A stretch of DNA of 64,000 bases, taken from Labedaea rhizosphaerae (GTDB taxonomy: Bacteria > Actinomycetota > Actinomycetes > Mycobacteriales > Pseudonocardiaceae). Under the pieces are notes generated by a model. The model was not told the DNA's origin and searched no databases. It worked only from the letters and a program-made list of their open reading frames with translations. Position 1 is the stretch's first letter. Every line of letters starts with the position of its first letter. Both the position numbers and the translations under genes were made by a program. The DNA is taken from contig NZ_SNXZ01000006.1 of the NCBI RefSeq assembly GCF_004362825.1, positions 372,001 through 436,000 of the forward strand, in the 5' to 3' direction. Positions 7,732 through 15,032 of the stretch are shown one piece after another.

Positions 7732-9705
7732 ATGGGTCAGTACAGAAAACGCTGGGTGGCGGGGGCGACGGCGACGTTGCTGGCCGCGATGACGGTCGTG
7801 CTCGGGCACGACGCCTCCGCGGCCCCGTCCGACCGGCGAGTGCTCGCGGGCAGCGTCCCGCCGTGGGCGGCGGCGGCCAACCGGGCGAGCAACGCGCCGG
7901 ACACCGACAGCGTCGGCTTCCGGGTCTACCTGGGCTGGCAGAACCAGTCGGGCGCCGAGGCACTCGCCGCGCGGGTGTCGACGCCGGGCAGCGCGGACTA
8001 CGGCAAGTTCGTCTCGCCCGCCCAGTTCCGGGCGCAGTTCGCGCCGTCGCCGTCGGACGCCAGCGCGGTGCAGCAGTGGCTGCGCAAGTCCGGCTTCGAC
8101 ATCAGCACCACGCCGGGCAACAACCGGTACGTGCAGGCCGAGGGCACCGTGGCCCAGGCGAAGGCGGCCTTCGGCGCCGGCTTCGGTGAGTACCGGGTGG
8201 CCGGCAAGACGCTGCGCGCGCCGGACGGTGCCCTGTCCGTGCCCGCCGACCTGCCCGCCTCGGTCACCTCGGTGGTCGGCCTCGACGAGTCGGCCGCGCT
8301 GACCGTGCCGAGCGCGCCGCCGTCGCCGGTGTTCGTCAACGCCGCACCCTGCTCGGCCTACTGGAACGAGAAGAACACGGCGACCACGCTCACCCCGAAC
8401 GGCACCAAGGCACCCGACGCCTACGGCCACCCCAACCCGTGGGCTCCGTGCGGTTACACGCCCGCGCAACTGCGCAGCGCCTACGGCATGACCAGCTCGG
8501 CCGCCAACGGCAGCGGCCAGACCGTGGCCATCATCGACGCCTACGCCTCGCCGACCATCGTGCAGGACGTCAACACCTACTCGTCGCTGCACGGGCTGCC
8601 CGCGCTGAACGGCTCGAACTTCAGCCAGGTCACCCCGCCCGGCGTGTTCAAGCGCCCGCAGAACAGCCACCAGGACCCGCAGGGCTGGTACGGCGAGGAG
8701 ACCCTCGACGTCGAGGCCGTGCACGGCATGGCGCCCGGCGCGAAGATCGTCTACGTCGGCTCGCCGAACAACTACCAGGACCTCGACGCGGCCATGAACC
8801 ACGTCGTGGACCAGCACCTGGCGTCGATCGTGACCAACTCCTACGGCTTCTCCACCGAGCTCCTGCCGCGCGGCTACGTCAAGCCGCTCAACGACACGCT
8901 CATCGAGGCCGCGGCCACGGGTGTCGGCGTCTACTTCTCCTCGGGTGACAACGGCGACGAGACCGCGGGCGACCCGGCCAACGCCGCGTCGGCCACCCCG
9001 GACTGGCCGGCCGTCAGCCCGTGGGTCACCGCGGTCGGCGGCACCGCCATCGCCATCGGCGCCAGTGGCAACTACCTGTTCGAGGCCGGCTGGGAAACCG
9101 GCCGCTCGAACCTGGTGAACGGCGCCTGGTCGCCGACCCCGCCCGGCAACTACACCAGTGGTTCCGGCGGTGGCACGAGCCGCCTCTTCACCCAGCCCGC
9201 GTACCAGGCGGGTGTGGTGCCCAACGCGATCGCGACGGCGAACGGCGCCCGGCCGCAGCCGATGCGCGTCGTGCCGGACGTCGCCTCGATCGCCGACCCG
9301 AACACCGGGATGCTCGTCGGCCAGACGCAGACGTTCCCGGACGGGCACGCGGCGTACAGCGAGTACCGCATCGGTGGCACCAGCCTGGCCTCGCCGGTGT
9401 TCGCGGGCATGGTCGCGGTCGCGCAGCAGCAGGCGGGCCGCACGTTCGGCTTCGCCAACCCGCTGTTCTACCGCAACGCGGGCACGTCGGCGTTCCACGA
9501 CATCGTGCCGCCGGCGGCACCGGTCGCCGTGGCGCGCAACGACTTCGCGAACACGGTCGACTCGTCCGAGGGCTACGTCGTCAGCCTGCGGACGCTCGAC
9601 TTCGACGCGAACCTCACCATCCACACCCGGCCCGGGTACGACGACGTGACCGGGATCGGCTCGCCCAACGGAGCGGCCTGGCTGAGCGCCTTGGCGGCCG
9701 GCTGA
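7732..9705 (+). CDS. Secreted sedolisin (S53) serine-carboxyl peptidase
   Basis: This 657-residue secreted acid protease has a signal peptide (RKRWVAGATATLLAAMTVVL to an Ala-rich cut), a pro-kumamolisin activation domain (about 30-200) and an S53 catalytic domain. The catalytic Glu/Asp lie in GEETLDVEAVHG (about 321-327), the oxyanion Asp in YFSSGDNGDE, and the nucleophile in GGTSLASPVF (about Ser551). The C-terminal calcium site is suggested by YDDVTGIGSPNG. GGAGG lies upstream of the ATG at 7732, so the earlier in-frame start is not needed. Confidence 0.92.
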   Translation: MGQYRKRWVAGATATLLAAMTVVLGHDASAAPSDRRVLAGSVPPWAAAANRASNAPDTDSVGFRVYLGWQNQSGAEALAARVSTPGSADYGKFVSPAQFRAQFAPSPSDASAVQQWLRKSGFDISTTPGNNRYVQAEGTVAQAKAAFGAGFGEYRVAGKTLRAPDGALSVPADLPASVTSVVGLDESAALTVPSAPPSPVFVNAAPCSAYWNEKNTATTLTPNGTKAPDAYGHPNPWAPCGYTPAQLRSAYGMTSSAANGSGQTVAIIDAYASPTIVQDVNTYSSLHGLPALNGSNFSQVTPPGVFKRPQNSHQDPQGWYGEETLDVEAVHGMAPGAKIVYVGSPNNYQDLDAAMNHVVDQHLASIVTNSYGFSTELLPRGYVKPLNDTLIEAAATGVGVYFSSGDNGDETAGDPANAASATPDWPAVSPWVTAVGGTAIAIGASGNYLFEAGWETGRSNLVNGAWSPTPPGNYTSGSGGGTSRLFTQPAYQAGVVPNAIATANGARPQPMRVVPDVASIADPNTGMLVGQTQTFPDGHAAYSEYRIGGTSLASPVFAGMVAVAQQQAGRTFGFANPLFYRNAGTSAFHDIVPPAAPVAVARNDFANTVDSSEGYVVSLRTLDFDANLTIHTRPGYDDVTGIGSPNGAAWLSALAAG

Positions 9706-9736
9706 GATACATCGGCACAACGGCACAACGGCACAA

Positions 9737-9781
9737 CGGCAACGGCCCCACACGCCCGCCTGGCGTGTGGGGCCGTTGCCG
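9737..9781. terminator. Strong intrinsic terminator hairpin between convergent genes
   Basis: A perfect 20-bp stem (arms 9737-9756 and 9762-9781) with a 5-nt loop lies just past the sedolisin stop. The arms read into each other as CGGCAACGGCCCC...GGGGCCGTTGCCG. It is preceded by a short tandem run of cacaacgg. It could serve both convergent transcripts. Confidence 0.85.
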
Positions 9782-9901
9782 TGACGGCTCGCTGACGTCT
9801 TGGGACTGGCTGAAGCTGGTCTTACCGGCCGCCGCCGACGCCGAACGGTGGGACTACCTCGTGAACTCCACGACCCGCCGCGAAGCGGAGCAGGCGCCTG
9901 C

Positions 9902-10870
9902 CTAGTCCCACCAGAGGTCGGGGTCGGCCGCCGCGTCATCCTCGTCCACGGACTCCGGGTGCGGCTTGTACAGGTGCTCGTGGCTGACCTCGTGCACGGC
10001 CACGGCGTCGAAGGCGGCCAGCATCTCCTCGGTGGGCAGGTCCTCGTGCACCGCCAGCTGCGTGGCCGCCTCCATCCGCAGCAGGTGCAGCGCGAGCGAC
10101 TCGGCGATCGTGCCCGGCGGGATCCACGCCGGCTGGGTCAGGCGGTAGCCGACGATCACCATCGTGATCAGGAACTGGCGCGCGAAGTGGGCGGTGTACC
10201 GGTCGCGGTAGCGCTCGGGCAGCAGCGGGAGCACGGCCAGTTCCTCGTGCTCGTCGACGGTCGTGTCGCCGTCCTCGAGGGCCGCGATGTCGCCGAACAA
10301 CTCGCCGACCAGGATCTCCGCCGACGTGATCAGCGCGCCCGCCAGCAGCTGCGCGTGCTCCTCGGCGAGGTCGTCGAACTCGAACGCACGCAGCGCGCCG
10401 CCCGCGTCGGCCAGCTGGTCGAGGTGTTCTTCGAGGTCGGCCTCGGTCAGCTCGTCCTCTTCCTCGTCCTGCGGCGGCTCGTCGGACATGGCCGCCTCCA
10501 GGGCGGCGTCGCTCGCGGTGACCTCGCAGCGCTGCACCTGCCAGCGGGCCAGCAGTTCGGTCTGCGCGAGCAGCTCGTCGAGCACGTGCTTCGCGCCTTC
10601 CTCGGCGAACGCGAGGGCGGGCGCCTCCACCAGCCACTCGATGTGGGCGCCGGTGGTGGTGACGTCGATGCGGTGGTCGAGGGGTTCGATCTCCACCCCG
10701 TCCGGGCCCTCGATGCCCGCGAGCATGTCGAGCTGCTCGTCGAGCAGGGCGGCGACGCCGTGGCGTTGCAACGGGTCGAGCTCCGCGGTGTCGGGCGGCG
10801 GAACGAGAAGGGCGGTCAGCTGGTACTCCACTCGCAGGAGTTTCGCATCGCCCGCTCGCGCGCCGGTCAC
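9902..10870 (-). CDS. Acidic cytoplasmic protein of unknown function
   Basis: This protein of about 322 residues is very acidic, with long runs such as EPPQDEEEDELTEADLEEHL and an Asp/Glu-rich tail ending DPDLWWD. No known domain is recognised. The middle part (FLITMVIVGYRLTQPAWIPP...LALHLLRMEAATQLAVHEDLP) is helical and mixed hydrophobic. The GTG at 10870 overlaps the SDR stop by 4 nt and is preferred; the GTG at 10831 would give 309 residues. It is encoded after the zinc-ribbon SDR and probably works with it. Confidence 0.7.
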   Translation of the reverse strand: MTGARAGDAKLLRVEYQLTALLVPPPDTAELDPLQRHGVAALLDEQLDMLAGIEGPDGVEIEPLDHRIDVTTTGAHIEWLVEAPALAFAEEGAKHVLDELLAQTELLARWQVQRCEVTASDAALEAAMSDEPPQDEEEDELTEADLEEHLDQLADAGGALRAFEFDDLAEEHAQLLAGALITSAEILVGELFGDIAALEDGDTTVDEHEELAVLPLLPERYRDRYTAHFARQFLITMVIVGYRLTQPAWIPPGTIAESLALHLLRMEAATQLAVHEDLPTEEMLAAFDAVAVHEVSHEHLYKPHPESVDEDDAAADPDLWWD

Positions 10871-12264
10871 CAGGGTGCGGGCTCGAAATCCTTCAGGAAG
10901 CAGCCGTACAGGTCCTCGCCCGCCTCGCCGCGCACGATCGGGTCGTACACCCGCGCGGCGCCGTCCACGAGGTCCAGCGGCGCGTGGAAACCCTCGTCGG
11001 CCAGCCGCATCTTCGTCGGGTGCGGCCGTTCGTCGGTGATCCAGCCGGTGTCCACGGCGGTCATCAGGATGCCGTCGTCGACCAGGTCGAACGCGCTCGT
11101 GCGGGTCAGCATGTTGAGCGCGGCCTTGGCCATGTTCGTGTGCGGGTGCCCGGCGCCCTTGTAAGCCCGGCTGAACTGGCCTTCCATGGCCGAGACGTTC
11201 ACCACGTACTTGCGCCGCGCCGGGCTCGCCAGCATGGCCGCGCGCAGCCGCGAGACCAGGATGAACGGCGCGGTCTGGTTGCACAGCTGCACTTCCAGCA
11301 GTTCGGTCGGGTCGACCTCGTGCACCCGGTCCACCCAGCTGTTCGTCGCCGCGAGATCGGGCACGAGACCGCCCGCGTCGATGGCCGTGCCCGCGGCGAC
11401 GCGGTCCGGCGACGCGGATTTGGCCACCAGAGCGAGTTCGGTGACGGGCACCGACGCCAACGCGATCGGGTGCTCCTCGGCGGTTCGGCCGAACGTGATC
11501 ATCTCCGGCAGCTCACCCGCGGGCAATGGTCCGGACTCGGCGGCGATCAGCTCCGCGTAGGCGCCGGAGCTGCGCCGGACGGTCTGCGCGGCGTTGTTGA
11601 TCAGGATGTCCAGTGGGCCCTGCTCGGCCACGGAGTCGGCGAGCGCGACGACCTGGGCGGGGTCGCGCAGGTCGATGCCGACCACGCGCAGCCGGTGCAG
11701 CCACTCGGCGCTGTCGTCCATCGCGCTGAAGCGGCGGATGGCGTCCTTGGGAAACCGGGTGGTGATCGTGGTGTGCGCGCCGTCGCGCAGCAGCCGCAAC
11801 GCGATGTACATGCCGATCTTGGCGCGGCCGCCGGTGAGCAGCGCGCGCCGGCCCGTGAGGTCCACACGGGCGTCGCGGCGGTCGCGGTTGCGGGCGGCGC
11901 ACGGCGGGCACAGCTGGTGGTAGAACGCGTCGACCTGGGTGTAGCGCTTCTTGCAGGTGTAGCAAGAGCGCGCGCGCTGGTACTCTCCCGCGCTCGCCCC
12001 AGGGACCGTGGACACCAGCGGGATGCCCTTGGTCTCGTCGTCGATCCGATCGGGTGAACCCGTTGCGGTGCGGGCAATCACCTCGCGGTCGGCTTCCGTG
12101 ATGGCCGCGCGCTTGGCCGCCTTCTTGCGCTGGCGCGCGACCTTGTACATCCGCGAGGTGGCCCGGCGGACCACGACGGCGTCGGGGTGGTCCGTGGGCA
12201 GCAGCTCGACTTCGGCCAGCACCGCGAGGCACTCACGCAAGCGGTCGGGGTCGACACCGGTCAT
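10867..12264 (-). CDS. SDR-fold protein with N-terminal zinc-ribbon extension
   Basis: This 465-residue protein has a basic helical N-terminus, then a four-cysteine ribbon (CYTC at 101-104, CPPC at 119-122), then a short-chain dehydrogenase fold. The Rossmann motif is LTGGRAKIGMYIA and the NNAA motif is DILINNAAQ. The active-site serine is in NVSAMEGQF, but the usual YxxxK reads HTNMAK, so the catalytic tyrosine appears replaced. It may be a non-classical or non-catalytic SDR. It is followed by the acidic protein gene with a GTGA overlap. Confidence 0.8.
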   Translation of the reverse strand: MTGVDPDRLRECLAVLAEVELLPTDHPDAVVVRRATSRMYKVARQRKKAAKRAAITEADREVIARTATGSPDRIDDETKGIPLVSTVPGASAGEYQRARSCYTCKKRYTQVDAFYHQLCPPCAARNRDRRDARVDLTGRRALLTGGRAKIGMYIALRLLRDGAHTTITTRFPKDAIRRFSAMDDSAEWLHRLRVVGIDLRDPAQVVALADSVAEQGPLDILINNAAQTVRRSSGAYAELIAAESGPLPAGELPEMITFGRTAEEHPIALASVPVTELALVAKSASPDRVAAGTAIDAGGLVPDLAATNSWVDRVHEVDPTELLEVQLCNQTAPFILVSRLRAAMLASPARRKYVVNVSAMEGQFSRAYKGAGHPHTNMAKAALNMLTRTSAFDLVDDGILMTAVDTGWITDERPHPTKMRLADEGFHAPLDLVDGAARVYDPIVRGEAGEDLYGCFLKDFEPAPW

Positions 12265-12338
12265 GAGTGCAGCCTATGAGGTCGCGTAGCCTGGTGGTCG
12301 TTGCGGTGAGTACACGTGGTTGGGCTGAGGTGATCCTG

Positions 12339-12725
12339 GTGGCGACCGGCAAGGTGCTGCGGTTCGACGACACGCGGGGGTACGGGTTCATCGCCCCGGA
12401 CGACGGCGGCGATGACGTGTTCATGCACGCCAACGACCTGTTGGACGAGAAGTACCTGTTCCGCGCGGGTGTCCGGGTCGAGTTCGACATCTCCGACGGG
12501 GACCGCGGGCTGAAGGCGTCGGAGGTCCGGGTGGTCGACCGCGATACGGTGACCCGAGACGTCCGTGACGACACGCTGTGTGACGTCCTGTCCTCGTCCG
12601 GGTACCAGCGCGAGGTGACCGAGGCGTTGATCGAATCGGTGCCGACGGCGACCGCGGCGCAGATCCAGCAGATCCGCCAGAGCATGCTGCGGCTGGCCGC
12701 GAAGCACAACTGGATCGAAAGCTGA
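12339..12725 (+). CDS. Cold-shock-domain protein with C-terminal extension
   Basis: This protein of about 128 residues starts with a cold-shock OB-fold of about 65 residues, with RNA-binding motifs GYGFIAP and DVFMHAN. A C-terminal extension of about 60 residues (ending IRQSMLRLAAKHNWIES) of unknown role follows. Ordinary Csp proteins are about 67 residues, so this is the longer actinobacterial form. The GTG at 12339 is chosen for a GAGG about 8 nt upstream; the GTG at 12330 overlaps that site. Confidence 0.85.
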   Translation: MATGKVLRFDDTRGYGFIAPDDGGDDVFMHANDLLDEKYLFRAGVRVEFDISDGDRGLKASEVRVVDRDTVTRDVRDDTLCDVLSSSGYQREVTEALIESVPTATAAQIQQIRQSMLRLAAKHNWIES

Positions 12726-12750
12726 GCCCTGCCCGGCTAGCTTGTGCCGC

Positions 12751-13386
12751 ATGGCACGTGGATGGTGGTCAGGCGGCGCGCAACGCGGCGACGCGGCGCG
12801 GTTGGAGGCGTTCAGCGATGGTGTGCTCGCCATCGCGATCACGCTGTTGATCCTCGAGGTCCGGGTCGAACCCGAAGAAGGCGAGAGCCTGGCGCACGCG
12901 CTCGGGCACGCGATGCCGCAGATCGTCGCGTACGCGGCCAGTTTCCTGCAGATCGGGATCATGTGGGCCAACCACCACGCGTTGTTCCGCACGGTGCGCC
13001 AGGTCGACCAGATCCTGTTGCTGGCCAACCTGCTGCTGCTCGGGTTCGTGTCGTTCCTGCCGCTGCCCACGCGACTGGTCGCCGAGCACACCGCCGGCGC
13101 GGACGGCCGCACGGCGATGCTGCTCTACGGCGGGACGCTGACCGCCTGCGCGGTCATGTTCAACGCGATCTGGTGGCGGTTGGAGCGGGCCGGGTTGCTC
13201 CTGGAGTCGATCGACGCGGCGTTCCGGCGCGATGTCGGGATCCGTTACGTGATCGGGGTCTTCGGCTATTTGGTGGCGACGCTGCTTTGTTTGATTGCGC
13301 CTTGGTTGACCCTGCTGGCAACGGCTTTGCTCGCGTTGGTGTTCGTCCTCGGCCCATCGCCCCGACCCGCCACCGCCGCCCTTTAG
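12751..13386 (+). CDS. TMEM175-type potassium channel protein
   Basis: This 211-residue membrane protein has the family hallmark RLEAFSDGVLAIAITLL in the first helix; RxxxFSDG lines the pore of TMEM175 channels. Five further hydrophobic segments follow, including IVAYAASFLQIGIMWANHHALF. Bacterial homologues form tetrameric potassium-permeable channels. The ATG at 12751 fits; an in-frame TTG 9 nt earlier has no ribosome-site advantage. It lies 25 bp after the cold-shock gene, so co-transcription is possible. Confidence 0.88.
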   Translation: MARGWWSGGAQRGDAARLEAFSDGVLAIAITLLILEVRVEPEEGESLAHALGHAMPQIVAYAASFLQIGIMWANHHALFRTVRQVDQILLLANLLLLGFVSFLPLPTRLVAEHTAGADGRTAMLLYGGTLTACAVMFNAIWWRLERAGLLLESIDAAFRRDVGIRYVIGVFGYLVATLLCLIAPWLTLLATALLALVFVLGPSPRPATAAL

Positions 13387-13500
13387 AGCGTGTCCCACGT
13401 TCCCGCCGGGCGTGTCCCACACTCAGGGCGGGTGTGTCCTCCGTTCCGGCAGGGTGTGTCCCACGTTCGGAGCGGGTGTGTTCCACGTTCCGGGAGGCGC
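13387..13500 (+). repeat. 22-bp tandem repeat array, five direct copies
   Basis: Five consecutive 22-bp units share the core (G/C)TGTCCCACGTTC, for example gcgtgtcccacgttcccgcc, gcgtgtcccacactcagggc and gtgtgtcccacgttcggagc. Variation is largely confined to the last third of each unit. The array follows the stop of the TMEM175 gene in a convergent gap. It is the same unit as the array at 3355-3478, 10 kb away. Confidence 0.9.
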
Positions 13501-13522
13501 GTCGGATCGGTGGCGGCAAAGC

Positions 13523-13557
13523 AGAACGGCCCGGCGATGCACTCGCCGGGCCGTTCT
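13523..13557. terminator. Intrinsic terminator hairpin
   Basis: A perfect 15-bp stem AGAACGGCCCGGCGA / TCGCCGGGCCGTTCT with a 5-nt loop lies between the repeat array and the L,D-transpeptidase stop. It is likely bidirectional for the convergent genes. Confidence 0.85.
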
Positions 13558-13573
13558 TCGTTGTCGTGAACGC

Positions 13574-14812
13574 CTACTTGATCGCGCTGCCCTGCTGCCA
13601 CGCCGACCAGGACAGCTCCCAGTCGCCGTAGAGGTCCCACAGCGGCAGCTTGGGGCCGCCGGAGTTGGTCACCTCGACGACGTCGCCGATGCCGAGGTGC
13701 TGGTAGGCCCACTGCGCGTTCTCGCCGTTGAGGTTGATGCAACCGTGCGAGACGTTGGTGTTGCCCTGCGCGCTGACCGAGTTCGGGTTCTCGTGCACGA
13801 ACTCGCCGTCGTTGGAGATGCGCTGGGACCACTTCTCGTGCGAGCGGTAGTAGTTCGGGTCGCCCTTGCAGACGCCGTACGTGCACGAGTCCATGACGTA
13901 GTCCTCGTGCTTGTCGGAGATCACGTGCGGACCGACGTGGGTGGGCGTGGAGCCCTTGCCCAGCGAGATGTCCATGGTCTTCACGAGGTCGCCGTTTTTG
14001 TAGATCTTCATCTTGTGCGTGTTGCCGTCGGCTTTCGCGACCCACGCGTCGTGGACCTTGTAGGTCTCCTCGCGGTCCTCGGAGCCGAACACGCCGTTGC
14101 CGAAGTCCACGCCGTAGACCTTCGCGGTGACCTTGATGGTCGTGTTGGCCTGCCAGTATTCCTTCGGCCGGTAGTGCACGTTCTTGTCGTCGATCCAGTA
14201 CCAGCCGCCCTCCTGCTCGGGGCTGGACTCGACCTTGAGCTGCTTCTCGACCGCGGCCTTGTTCTGCACCGGGTAGCTGAACTGGAACACGATCGGCTGG
14301 CCGACGCCGATGCCGGTGGACTTCACCGACGAGGGCGCGGGGATCATGTTCGGGTTCGCCAGCTTGTCCGGCTGCAGCGTGGTGAGCTCGGCCGTCTTCT
14401 CGACCGCGTCACCACCGCCCATCGGCTGCGCGTGCGCGGTCACCGTGTAGGTGGCGCCGTAGCCGAGGGGTTCGCTGGAGGTCCAGCTGAGTCCGTCCGC
14501 CGCGGTTTCACCCTTGACGACGGTGCCCTTGACCTTGTTCTTGACGGTGACATCCACCAGCTTGCCGTTCGAGGCCTTGACCACGATCGGCGTCGCCGGG
14601 TTGACGTTCTTGCCACCTGCCGGGGCGATGGTCAGGTTGATCGGCTGCGCCGGAGCGCCGCCGTTGCCCTGTTGGTTGTTCTGGGCCGCACCCGGAATGC
14701 CCTGGGTGGGGCTCCCGCCGTCGTCGGACGAGCACGCGGAGAGCACCAGGGCGCCGGCGAGCAGTCCGGCAACCACCGCGGGAACGTGACGTAATGCCTT
14801 TTTGGGAAACAT
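13574..14812 (-). CDS. Lipoprotein L,D-transpeptidase
   Basis: This 412-residue cell-wall crosslinking enzyme forms 3-3 peptidoglycan bridges outside the membrane. A lipoprotein signal ends in the lipobox LSAC (Cys27). Two immunoglobulin-like domains cover about 60-280, and a YkuD catalytic domain with SHGCINL puts the nucleophile at Cys358. A tail rich in tryptophan (LYGDWELSWSAW) follows, as in LdtMt2-like proteins. The ATG at 14812 gives a proper lipoprotein signal; a much longer frame upstream is antisense to the DUF6461 gene. Confidence 0.92.
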   Translation of the reverse strand: MFPKKALRHVPAVVAGLLAGALVLSACSSDDGGSPTQGIPGAAQNNQQGNGGAPAQPINLTIAPAGGKNVNPATPIVVKASNGKLVDVTVKNKVKGTVVKGETAADGLSWTSSEPLGYGATYTVTAHAQPMGGGDAVEKTAELTTLQPDKLANPNMIPAPSSVKSTGIGVGQPIVFQFSYPVQNKAAVEKQLKVESSPEQEGGWYWIDDKNVHYRPKEYWQANTTIKVTAKVYGVDFGNGVFGSEDREETYKVHDAWVAKADGNTHKMKIYKNGDLVKTMDISLGKGSTPTHVGPHVISDKHEDYVMDSCTYGVCKGDPNYYRSHEKWSQRISNDGEFVHENPNSVSAQGNTNVSHGCINLNGENAQWAYQHLGIGDVVEVTNSGGPKLPLWDLYGDWELSWSAWQQGSAIK

Positions 14813-15032
14813 GTCATCCAGAGGAGATTGTCGGTTTGCCGGACGAGACGGTCCCAATCTACGCGACCGCCCCGGCACTCCGAGTGAGGGACCGGGCGAG
14901 GCTCCGACGGAGCCACCAGTAACGACGCTGAGGCGGGCGGAAAGGTTGCCCCGGGTTCCGTGCGGCTCGATGTGGTCACGAACGATACGGCACGGCCCGT
15001 CGCTGTCGGTGCTCGGTGGCATGCTCGCCGTC

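Noticed and set aside
7672-9939. 755-codon minus-strand frame over the sedolisin gene
   Set aside because: Antisense to a clear S53 protease with all catalytic motifs; composition typical of a shadow.
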